This document shows positions 14,380 to 24,977 of a stretch of DNA of 64,000 bases, piece by piece; the stretch's first letter is position 1; every line of letters begins with the position of its first letter. The position numbers and the translations under genes are program-made. The notes under the pieces were generated by a model. The model ran no database searches and was not told the DNA's origin. It saw only the letters and a list, made by a program, of their open reading frames with translations. The DNA is from Rhabditoides inermis (taxonomy: Eukaryota; Nematoda; Chromadorea; Rhabditida; Rhabditidae): assembly GCA_963966185.1 (NCBI GenBank), contig CAWZYM010000017.1, positions 313,024 through 377,023 of the forward strand, read 5' to 3'.

Positions 14380-17300
14380 CTACTTCTTGACACGCGGCTT
14401 CATGTCCTCCATGCACTTGTGGAGAATGATCTTGCTGCCCGGCTGTGTGTTGCCCTCGTGTCCCTGCAATCATTTCATGTTTCTCTTAATTCTCCACACT
14501 CCTCGTTCCTCCACTCAGCCACTCAGCCACTCACCCTGCTCCAGTCGTACCCGCACGCATAAGCCAGCAGCTGTCCCGAGCTGTGCATCGCACACTTGGT
14601 TAGCGGCATCGGATGGCCCTCAGACGTCTTCAACTTGGTGCGCTGGTCCTTGTCCCACATCGAGTATTTGCCGTCACTACCGATAGTCGCCAGGGTGCCA
14701 TGTGTGGGGTGGAAGGCAATGTCGTTCACCTGCAATCAATCAATCTTCCCCTTCTCCCTCTCCCTCTCTCTCTCTTCCTACTATGGCATAACAATGACAT
14801 AATGCGAATGCATCCGGCCCAGTCTGCTCGTCCCGCCTGTTTATCTCCAGCCACAAGGCCCGTATTCCCTACACTCTCGCCACATCCCATGACACCGGCC
14901 CGGCCACCGCGATTCTCTTCTTCACCCTCTCGCAAAACCATTTTGTGCATAGTCGTTGTCAGCCGTGAACAGCGCCACTTTCTTAGATCGAGCTAACGGG
15001 ATAAACAACGCAAAACAAAGTGAAGAGTGGATGATTATTCGATGGGGGGGGGGGGTGTATGTGGCAAGGAGCCGATTGGAGGACGGGAGTGTGAGACTGG
15101 CGTGGGAATCGCCACACAAGGCACTCTCATGCCAGGCAGGCCGCTTCATCTGGGAACACCCCACGTGTCCACCCCACCTTCCCCCTCTCCCCTCTCACCC
15201 CATATATCTCCTGGTAGCCGTTCACAAGATCCGGCGTGCGATGACACTTGAACGTGAAGTTGTTCTTAGGGTTGTCCGTCTCCACGTACTGAATCGCCAC
15301 GCGGCCTGAAACAACACAACACTACTCCTTCCCCAATCACCACTTGGCTATGTCAAACTCAATGATTCCTTTCATCGAGCCAGCAATCCGATGTCTCATT
15401 TGCGCACGTGTTGTGATGCAACAGCCCACAGGGGACAAGGCCTTTCTCCTCTTTCCCTTTCCCGTCACCCATGTCATACCTTCCATCAATCACAAACAAT
15501 GCAGTGTGTTGGACCAGATACTCGCATCACAAAAAAAGACACAATGAGTCACACGAACATTTCTTCCACATGTGGTGCCACACGATACAGCTGTTTCAGA
15601 ACAAGCTGTGCTTGCGTGACTATAGTCGAAAGACGCGGTCCACATCATGCCAAGATGTTGCGGGTTGCACAAGCGCAATACCCCGTGGAAATGCATAACC
15701 TGTCATTAGCAGACACGTGCGTGCCACCTGAACCCGTTCCATACATTCTCCTCTCTTTCTTCCCAAGGCACCGCACCTTCGCCACACCACGATGCAAATT
15801 GTTGTGGCAGAAAGAGCGTACTAACATGACCCCCACGTACGTTACTCACATCCTACATAAGCCGTCACATCAAAAATTGATACATTTCAGCACGGCAGGG
15901 GCTGAGTGGTGAGTTATGAAACACTTGCTGTCATTGAACTATTGACACAGATAAAGGGAGCGGCCTCGGCTCCCGGCCGCAATCCGGAAGGTCTTTCTTC
16001 CGGCAGCGAGGCTTGTTGCGAGGAGACGGCCCTCCGGAGACGCGCCGGCCTGCCGCCGACCGCTCTATTCTATCCGTGCCGCGCAATAGCACGCATCACT
16101 CATCCGTGAATATCCCTCCTCTTCGCTTTCTTTCTCGCCACACTCATCATTGGACGATGCACGTGACAGTCGACCAATAGCCCGTGACAGTCGACCAATA
16201 GACTTGCTGACCCTGATTGAGGCAATCCATTGCACACGTCACAGTGCAGCACGTTCCGCCCGTTTACATGTTCCATGCATTGTGAGCAAGGATGAGCGGT
16301 GCAGTGACATGATAGTGTCATGGGAGAGAAGAGTGAGAGGGAGGAGGAGAGAAAAGGGGATGGACGACGGAAGAGAGTCGGCTCGGTAGCCGGCGAGTGA
16401 CATGTGAAGTCACTCGTTCCATCCATCCATCACAACAACACCACTCTCGTATCATACACTTGTGCACATGTACACTTCTACACCTATTCGCCTACGCTCT
16501 TAGAAATGACCGGTAGCAAGCTAATCAACACACAGTACACAATGAAACAGCGGAAACATGCAATCACAAGCGAATGAGCAAGAGCAAGTTTGTGTGATTG
16601 GAACACTTGAATGAAGCGAACGTTGTAACCTTCAAGTAGCTCATTCATCGTGTAATACAATTGATGTCTGTGTTCCATGCCTGTTTTTATATCTCTGTTT
16701 TCTACACGCCTACTTCTTTACTTCTAGAGGGAAGAATAGAAATGGAAAGGGAAGAGAGTCAGCGAAACGAATGAATGCGTGTCCTGTAATCATATCAAGT
16801 CGGCACACAGAAACGTCTTCACTCCTCTTTTGACAGAATCATCTTACGAATGTAATGTGATAAGCAAATACAAGTCTTGTTTAAGAAAAGTGCTAAGCTA
16901 TGCAATAGTACACGTACAACTGTTCACAATGAAGAAAAAACCGGATTACCGGTTGGTTTGCGATAATAATAATAATAACCGGTCACCATATGTTGGAAGA
17001 AAGATCACATTAGATTCAAAACGCAGGGACAGTGTGGGGAAAACATGGCAAGTTACGTGTTTCCTATGCAATTGATGAAGGCATCGCTTTTATAATATAA
17101 ATTTCTCTCAATGAAAAACAACTATGGGTTTGTGGGATTTGCAGTGTATGGGAGAAGTGTGGGTTTTGCATCATATTAAAATTATGCATATATTATTTCG
17201 TAAACATGTATAATTAAATTCAATTGTAAGATATTTAAATGAAATTCATGAGGAAAAAATGTCATGAGAGACGGTATTATATCCTAGTAACAGTTCGCGG

Positions 17301-19285
17301 TTGGGTAAAGAGTAGATTTAAGTTTTTACAAAGAGAACATGTTTTTGTTTTTAAATTGTTTTGTTTGTTTGTTTATCAGCCTGATTCCGACATGTACATA
17401 CAATGATAGCATGATGGGTTATCTGGAAGCACACACAATCCTACAGTGGTGTATTGGGGCTCCTTGGCTGGAACAGTGCGGTGCGAGTCCTGGCTGTTCA
17501 TGGTAGATGGGCGTGAACATCGCGAAGTGACCAGTTCCGAATGCGAGGCGTGGTAGAAGATCTTGAAAGACTGCCGCCGCCGATGGTAGGGCTCTCAGAG
17601 GGTGAGAGTGGGTTCACGCGCCCCACCGGGAGGTAGTGGAATTCGGTAGAACAATTGCCCGCGAGAGGAATCGAACCAGCGACCGTACGCTTAGCAAGCT
17701 GCGACGCTATCCACTTGGCCAACCCGGCCATTTTTTTTGTTTTTAAAACACCATGCTATCTATCACAAATCCCTAATTCCATTAATGAAAATATTTTGTT
17801 CTAACACTAATTTCCGGTTTAGTCATTTCAGTCCTTGTTAAGGAAACTAGGAACATCTGCACGAGAGAGCATAACTCGTATCTTATTAGCATTAATCACA
17901 GTCACAGACCACAGCTAATTAATCTCCGCTCTCTGCTCGTGTATGTTTAATGTTTTGCAAACTACTAGCAGAGAAGAAGAGAAACAAACATGTGAATGGT
18001 TGAGTAAGAATATGATGATAAAGAGAACCTCATCTCAGGATTATCGAATTATCACACATGGACACACCGCACATATCAAATCCTTCTCTTTCTCTCGTGA
18101 TAATAGAATAATGTATTACAAACAGCGCGGCAGCGCTGGTTGGTTTGTGTTAAGACTATACGCGCGCTAGAATCCGCAAGAGGCGATTGAGAGAAAGGTC
18201 CCTTAGAATCATTGCGAGAACGATGTGAGACTGATAAATGTTATCAAAATTTTCGAAAATGGTTACATTTCGATTTTGGTATTGCTAGTTCTTCGCGGAA
18301 CCGAGATACGCGCGCGCGCCCCCTGAGGGGCAGGCAAGCCCCGTTTACGAATCGTTTTCGGAGTAGGGGGTGGCGCGGTCTGGGTGCCACCACACAGAGA
18401 GGATGCACTTTCTAACACACAGCGGGGAATCACACGCTCGTATTGCAAACGCCGCATCGCGTGTTAAGCGCACGGTAGTGCAGTGGTTAGTGAAAGCGCG
18501 CATTGATCCGCGAGGCTGTGGTTCGATTCCGCCTGCCGACAAAATGTTTTGCACATCATGATTTCACCCTTATATGACATAAGGTTCACAAATTATCAAA
18601 TAGGTTCATCTGAACTACTTTTTTGTTAAATTTTACACAACTTTGGAATCAGTACGATAGATGAACTTATTGTTCTGTTCAAAAAAGTGGTTTTGTGGAT
18701 CATTGGTTAATGTAAACAAACTTCGATTAAATCCAATAAAAGTGCATTCATTATCTTTCAGCGTAAGAGTAGAGTTTGTGTTATTGTTTATACGACGTAA
18801 TACAACAAAAGCCTATGCGTTATTCTATCAATCGAAATAGTACACAAACCTGCTCGAGCTCGAATCGTTGAACCAGATATAGTCGATGTCTCAACGTCAA
18901 TTTAGAGATGTAACATGATTGCTCTCCTACATTTCAATGCAGAAAGAGTAGGTATGATGACTATTTCGATTGATAGAATAATGCATGAGCTTTTGGTGCA
19001 TTACGTCGTATAAACAATAACACAAACTCTACTCTTACGCTAGTCCTTTTAAAAGATAATTGTATCTTGTATCCAGTTTGTAATTGCGAAATGCGGAACG
19101 AATTGGTTCCGTGCGCAACACACATCATGGCCCACCCACTGATGGTCTATATGTTGTGGTGTGAATGGGCTAATCGCCTAACCAATCCATCTCCCTTCAT
19201 TCCAACATGCCCTCTCGACAGCGTCTATTAGCACGCCACTTCCTCGATGGTCATTCACCCTCACCACTCGCGACATACGGGTGGT

Positions 19286-19330
<45 letters not shown>

Positions 19331-20475
19331 CCAACAAAAAAGAAAGCGAAGGCGTGTCGCTGGCCACTTCCCGTTGCCGCCAGGGGTAATGCCTACCCTC
19401 TACTCCTCTCTCTCTCTCTCTCCTGCCCATCCCATACTCAGACGTGACGGTTGTGAGTTGGGCCGAGCCACGGCTCGCTGCCGTAACTCGATAGCTCGAC
19501 ATCGTGTATGGGCTATGAGAGGAGAGGCGAGAGGCGAGAGAACACTGCGCTGCGGAGGGCGCGTGCACCGGAGATAGATGGAAGGGAGAGAAGAGGATAG
19601 CATCCATCCAAATGTGCGTGTGATACGGTTATCTCAACCTAGTTTCCGCCAGCCTCTCTCGTCCCACACCCATCCGCTCAGCCGACCAATATCCAATTGC
19701 GGACAGCGCTCAACTTGATGCTCACACACAATAACGCAACACGATACGGGAACTGAACACGCATGCGCTTAACGCTCCTCCTAAACAAACCCCGCCCACT
19801 CACCCTCGATCGAACCGAGTGCAAATCCGCAAGGCATGCCGTTGTTTTTGTCCTTGAATATGTTGATGCATCGACTCTGGAATAAACAATAATCTGTCAT
19901 TTGGCTTGTGAATAGCGGTGAGTGGGAGTGAGTGAATGGCAAATACGAGGATAACACGCATACATCCCAACTGCCACTCCACTCCCTATTCTATATGTCC
20001 TCTAGCTGCCTTCATCATGTCGTCACAAATGCGTGTGCATATTGGCTGTGATAAATGCGCATGTTTAGATAGGCTCGCTAGCTACACTCCACACTCCACC
20101 CATACCCCAGTCTTGGCCCTGGCCGCGAGTGCCGTCTATTCCGTATACACACTCCCACAATGCATTCTTTTCCCTCCTCTCCTCTCAACGCAACGCAACT
20201 ACAAGATGATAGAGGAGACGAGAGAAAGAGAAGAAGAGCGGCGAGAAGGATGGGTATACACACGCGTCCCGCAAATTATATGTGTGTGGGAGAGGGACGA
20301 GGTTCAAAAGAAAGAAGCAGCTTGTATGGAGAAGAGAACACTACACAGACAGGATAGATAAAAGAACAAAACACAAGTAAGGCGGTCATTACCTGAAACT
20401 TGAGGGGGCTTTCGATCGACTTGACCTCTTGCGGGCCGTTTTCCAGATTGTAGATCTGCAACAGAAAGAAGTGAC

Positions 20476-20524
<49 letters not shown>

Positions 20525-21502
20525 TGAGAGAAAGAGAAAGAGAAAGAGAAAGAGAAAGAGAAAGAGAAAGAGAAAGAGAAAGAGAAAGAGAAAGAGAAAG
20601 AGAAAGAGAAAGAGAAAGAGATAGAGACACCTTGATGGTCCTGTCGGCGAGTGCGACGGCACCCATCGGATACACCACGTCAGCAGAGTACACTCGTTCT
20701 GGTAACTGAAACACAACACAACAGCTACAATCCATCAAAAGTGAAACGCAAGTGAACAGACCGTTATATTGGCGAGGCTCGACTGGGTGGGCAGTTGCCG
20801 CATGTCCCAGAATCGGAGTGTCTTGTCCCACGAGCCAGTCATCAAGCACGAATAGTTGTTGCCCTGTGCAATTACCGTCATCGGTTGGTGGGTGAGGAGC
20901 TGAGGGTACCTTGATCCAGTGACAGGTGCGCACGGGTCCATCGTGCTGTCCCACCACGGCCACCTGGTTGCTCGCCAGGTCCCACACACGCACGTCCTTG
21001 TCCGCCGACGCAATGAAGATCTTGCTACCGTCCTCAAAACAAACACCCATCTTTCGAGAGAATTGTTGTATATGGATTGTGCAGAGAGGACATTCATGTG
21101 ATATGTGTACTATTAACTATGAATGAGCTCACATCGAACCAGTCAATGTCGAGGATGGGAGCGGGGATCTGCTGCTGCGCCTTTCCCTCGCACTGTCCAT
21201 TGTCATTCACCATCCACACGCGGACCTGAACAAAACATCTCCGACGCCCCATACCTTTCTACTTACCATGCCATCCCACGATCCGGCGGCAAGCAGTGGC
21301 TTCTCAGTACAAGGCGGACTGAACTGAAGTGCCTGTACGGTGTCGTCGGGGGATCCGTCCACCTGAATGGAATAATCGCTACACTACTTTCCTCCCTCCT
21401 ACTCACCACAATGTCGTCGGCTCCTGCCGTGGAAGTAGTGGTGGCAGTGCTGCTACCGAACAGCGACGGCTTAGCGCCGAAGCTGCTCGATGTGCCAAAC
21501 AT
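14380..21502 (-). CDS. npp-17: RAE1 / NPP-17, nuclear pore mRNA export factor
   Basis: WD-repeat protein that binds the Nup98 GLEBS motif at the nuclear pore and also acts in mitotic spindle assembly. Eleven exons (21407-21502, 21267-21362, 21133-21225, 20910-21050, 20762-20863, 20631-20705, 20393-20455, 19804-19876, 15199-15305, 14535-14729, 14380-14463) give 374 residues, matching RAE1. After a Ser/Thr/Ala-rich leader ([17 protein letters not shown]) come seven WD blades with recognisable ends such as [18 protein letters not shown] and [11 protein letters not shown]. The C-terminus [16 protein letters not shown] is the conserved RAE1 tail. The intron 15306-19803 is 4.5 kb and full of repeats, while the intron at 20456-20630 is almost all GA-type simple repeat. 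The phosphatase gene ends 424 bp upstream on the same strand. Confidence 0.95.
16160..16202. repeat. Short tandem repeat, two copies
   Basis: CGTGACAGTCGACCAATAG occurs twice, separated by 2 bp. It is a local duplication in the RAE1 intron. Confidence 0.8.
17356..17730 (-). mobile_element. tRNA-derived SINE, copy 1
   Basis: On the minus strand the element starts GCCGGGTTGGCCAAGTGG, a tRNA head with an A box, then an anticodon-loop-like TTGCTAA and a B box GGTTCGATTCC. A roughly 270-bp body without a long meaningful frame ends in an AAAC repeat tail. TTTTTGTTTTTAAA (on the plus strand) occurs on both sides, consistent with a target-site duplication. A second copy at 56471-56841 matches over almost the whole length. 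The head resembles tRNA-Ser (GCT). It lies in the RAE1 intron, antisense to the plus strand and therefore in the sense orientation of RAE1. Confidence 0.88.
18470..18540 (+). other. tRNA-like sequence (degenerate tRNA or another SINE head)
   Basis: About 70 bp can be laid out as a tRNA-like molecule. The ends CGGTAG and CTGCCG pair, there is an A-box-like TAGTGCAGTGGTTAG, a GCGCATTGATCCGCG anticodon-arm region and a perfect B box GGTTCGATTCC. The D arm is irregular, so I do not call a functional tRNA. It is not the same family as the SINE at 17356. Confidence 0.5.
18761..19043. mobile_element. Inverted-repeat element (MITE-like)
   Basis: Arms of about 83 bp (18761-18843 and its complement ending at 19043) begin GCGTAAGAGTAGAGTTTGTG and match at roughly nine bases in ten. 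They enclose about 115 bp of unrelated sequence. No open frame of note and no clear target duplication is seen. Confidence 0.7.
19287..19328. repeat. (GA)n microsatellite
   Basis: Pure GA run of about 38 bp in the RAE1 intron. Confidence 0.95.
20479..20628. repeat. Compound (GA)n and (GAAAGA)n tract filling a RAE1 intron
   Basis: About 42 bp of GA is followed by some 16 copies of the hexamer AAAGAG, ending only a few bases from the RAE1 exon at 20631. In the gene's orientation it is an uninterrupted pyrimidine tract starting right after the 5' splice site. Confidence 0.95.
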
Positions 21503-21925
21503 CTATACTGAAAGACTCAACACATACATCAGGATAACAATAGACAAAGAAACCCTGTAGATATTTCAGCGTACATCGACGCTTCATAAAGCACTGGACA
21601 AAACGAAAACGCCAACATTACATACATAATATTTATACTTATCCTTAGATCTCTGGTAAACATGAAACAATTGAACGTATTTAGCGGGAACGTTGAGTGA
21701 TCAGAAGCAAGATGACCAATAAAATAAATAAGAAAATATCATATAGAATCCAATCGAAACTTATCACTATTAGTAGAAGAACACTTGTACTTGAATGATA
21801 TAGAAGGGAGGGAAGAATCAAGCAACAACGCAACGAGAGACAAGGACATACATGAGAGTGTGTGGTATGTGGAAGGAGTGGAGTCAAATCCAGTGAATGG
21901 CTAGCTGGTATGGTAGTGACGCTGG

Positions 21926-24197
21926 CTATTTGCGATATACGTAGTAGACAACGGCAGCTGAAGCGAGCACCAGTCCACTTATTGCCATCGCTTTGACGGA
22001 GAGACCGGGCCTGTCGCGAGATGCCTCCTGCTCCCGACTGCGAGCCACCATCCGAGCCACCAGAGCACGTCTACAATGCCTACTCTCACTCACTGCACAT
22101 ACACGCACGTTGTGCAGGCGCGGGCACTGCCCGCTCACACCACACCTGTCTACCTACACCTACCTACCTACAGACTCCCTCCACACACCACATGCACACC
22201 TCTCCTGCTTCTCACTTGAGACCGATTCGCTTTCATTTCACTCTGCGCGCGCTCTAAATAGAGGATTTGAGATGAGACGCGAGTAGACAGAACAAGAAGT
22301 GAGACACTCAGGCTATACACATACCACACATCACGACACGCCACAACACGGCAAAGATAGAGCAACAACCGAAACAGGCACCCGGACTGAGAGAGAAGAC
22401 TAGAATGTGTGGCAAGGCAAGGTAAAGCGACAAGTGAGAATGAGAGGTGAGTGAGCGGTAGTGGCAAGTGTGTTCTAGGTATGCTACTCTCTCTCTCCCA
22501 GTGTCTAGGCTCGTGTTCACAGTTCACTGCAGGCCGAGGGCGTCTCGCACTACGGAGGCCGTGTCGGAGACGACCTGGGCGGCGCGCTGGGTGAGGCGCC
22601 GCCGCCACTGCGCCCACCTCTTGGCCAGTCGCTCGTCCACCTCGTCCGATGACTCTGCCTCCCGCTTCGCGCCGCCAGTCGAGGTCGACGGAGACGGCGA
22701 CTCAGCCACCACTCCTGTCCGCGCACTCGACGGCGACGAACACGAACTCCCATTTCCCGCATCTCCACTCGTCTCGCCACACTCAAAACAAGACGTAACA
22801 AGAGAACAAGCTAAATGATTCACCTTCAATCGGTCAGCGATAGCCTTCCAGCAGAAGCGAAGTTGCTGATGCGTCTGGATAAGGCCAGTGCGGCTGCGAC
22901 GCAGTTCAATCACCAACTGCTCGATGTCAATAGACGATACACCCGCTTCGATCTAAAATCAGCATCACAGTTACAGTAATTAATAGCGTGTGTGCTCACC
23001 ATAGAGAGTACGCCGTCGACGACAATGAAGGTGCCGGTCCTGCCTATTCCGGCCGAGCAGTGCACGACAACAGGCGGATCCGCAGCCGCTGTGGGAAGAA
23101 CACCAGCAGCCCTAAACACATACACGTTCAAAGGTGTGATGTGTCAACCAAAAACGAAACCAAAATGATTTACTTGATAGCGTCGAGGAACTGTAGGAAA
23201 TCGGCGGTAGAATCAGGAACACCAAAATCGGGCCACTCCACGAACTGGAAGTGTAGAATCGAACGGCGCGAGTCTGCGGCACCTAAACATAAATATTAAA
23301 AGTCAAATGATGAGTTTTTTTTAGATGATATAACTAACCCTCGATTTTCTTCTTGTTGATGAGAGTGAGCTTGCGGATTATGTACTTTTCGTTCTCCGTC
23401 TGTTCCTCCAACTCTACTCGGAAAGTGTCAAAATTCTTCACGCTTTCCTTCGATGTCGGGTAGTACTCCTCGCATCTGAACAGAAAAGCTATGTCAGATA
23501 CACATAAATGACCACACTGGAATCACTCAACACATTTTCGCTACTCAACTCACCCTCCGTACATGACAAACTTTTGGCCGTTTGCGCTGTAAAATTAACA
23601 ACTATAAAGTAACATGATTCAATACTGACTTGAGCTGTTCCTTCTCGTACACCCGATTGAGCATGACCACTGCCGGCACGTTGTTCTCCCACACCAACTG
23701 CCAGTGGTCATTGCATGTGTTCGGAAGAGGGCCCTGCGAAATCAGTAGCATGTAAAACAGATAAAACGAATAACGAGTACCTGTGTGAGGATGTACTTTC
23801 TCTGAGTGTTGGGCATGTCAATGGGCGAGGCGTTTATGTAATCCGAATCGCCGTCCTCCACATCGCGCAGAATCACGCGGTTGTGGTCGACTCAACACAC
23901 GCAATCAACATATTGTATTTCATGTATTAGCATGAGTATGTGTAGTTTGTAACGACAACTCACACGCAGACACATCTCTGTAGCGGTTCTTCTCCACGTT
24001 GGCTAGGGAATGGGCCTCCTTCGTCGTCAGCCGTTGCGTCCTCTCATTCTTGTACGACTGCTGTTGGATGTTCTGGAAAAGACATACAAATAACAATCCT
24101 GATTGGCAAAAGTTCTCACATGAAACAACGCATTCCAGTAGTTGGGCCCACGCTGCTCGATTTCGTCAAAGCGGTTGATGAGATACTGTTTCGCCAT
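21926..24197 (-). CDS. PTP1B-like (PTPN1/PTPN2 class) protein tyrosine phosphatase
   Basis: Non-receptor tyrosine phosphatase. The exons 24120-24197 to 22524-22952 join to 406 residues, starting [15 protein letters not shown]. Catalytic-domain landmarks are [33 protein letters not shown], the WPD loop ([10 protein letters not shown]), the P-loop [10 protein letters not shown] and the Q loop ([12 protein letters not shown]). The C-terminal tail is acidic and Ser-rich (residues about 320-400), ending GLQ-stop at 22524. Downstream, the exon around 21926-22032 encodes a hydrophobic segment followed by YYVYRK-stop, like the endoplasmic reticulum tail anchor of PTP1B. Splicing from an in-frame GT inside the 22524 exon (for example after RAAQ) to this segment keeps the frame, so two C-termini are possible. 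The longer coordinate range includes it. Confidence 0.87.
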
Positions 24198-24977
24198 TTC
24201 TGGCGACTTGCACACGGAGACAGCACCAGAAGCAACACACGCGCCTCGTACAAACAACTTCGCCAGTCGCGACGTCGTCGTGAACTGCCTGAAGAAACAC
24301 AAAAAAGTGACATCGTTGTCAAACAATCATTCATTAGTTCCACTTACATAATAGTTCCACGACCGTTTCAACAACACTTAATTGGAAAATGAAAACAAAA
24401 CAGTGAAAATCGATACAAAATTAAATCAACAATCAACATATAAAATCAACAAGTAGTTTCAATGAAACTGCCATTCGCAATTGAAACGAGATTCTTTCGC
24501 GCCTCGGAATGTCTATAGTAATTGTAGCATTTAAATAATTGGAAAAGTTATTTAATTATGTTAATAGGGTTATTTCAAGCACAGTATCTACAATCGACAA
24601 GATATAAAAATGTAATTCACATTTGCAAAAACAATTTTTGCAGAACTTTAATAAAGATGGAATATTTGAAAAAAAAAATTGTCATAGTGTCATCTTGTGC
24701 ATCCGATCGTGTCGGTTCTAATTATACTTCGAATGCACTTTTTTATTGCGAGGCTGTCGTACGACCTCCTCGTCCGTTCCTTTCTTTTGACGTGTCGCAC
24801 TACCGCCAGCTCTTTACTCATCGACTCCCACCCTCACTTTATTGGGTCGGTTGTGGAGTACGCGATTGATGTTTCTTATCATGTCATTCATGTTCGTTAG
24901 TGTATGTAATGCATTCAGTCGTCGTCGATGTCTAGTCGAACTGGCTTGTAATATTTCGTCATATGAGTTATATCCAG
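24198..24977. promoter_or_regulatory. Divergent promoter region, phosphatase / tyrosyl-tRNA synthetase
   Basis: About 780 bp, AT-rich in the middle, separates two divergently transcribed genes. No coding sequence or RNA gene is evident. Confidence 0.45.

Larger units (their letters stand above)
15306..19803 (-). other. 4.5-kb RAE1 intron acting as a repeat trap
   Basis: This single intron is about 60% of the RAE1 gene. It contains a SINE with target duplications (17356-17730), a tRNA-like sequence (18470-18540), an inverted-repeat element (18761-19043) and a GA tract (19287-19328). The part from 15306 to 17340 shows a CG-rich patch at about 15958-16075 with a small hairpin (CCGGAAG..CTTCCGG) and a 19-bp direct repeat at 16167-16202. 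I see no nested coding gene. Confidence 0.7.

Noticed and set aside
15958..16075. Structured non-coding RNA in a CG-rich patch
   Set aside because: Only one short hairpin can be drawn by eye; not enough to call an RNA gene.
17498..17731. Open frame starting [15 protein letters not shown]
   Set aside because: It reads through the SINE head and body; the same frame pattern appears in copy 2. No coding function is needed.
18470..18540. Functional tRNA gene
   Set aside because: D arm and acceptor spacing are irregular; only the B box is perfect. Kept as tRNA-like.
20276..21050. Open frames with long Leu-Ser-Leu runs
   Set aside because: They are the translation of the GA/GAAAGA tract in a RAE1 intron.
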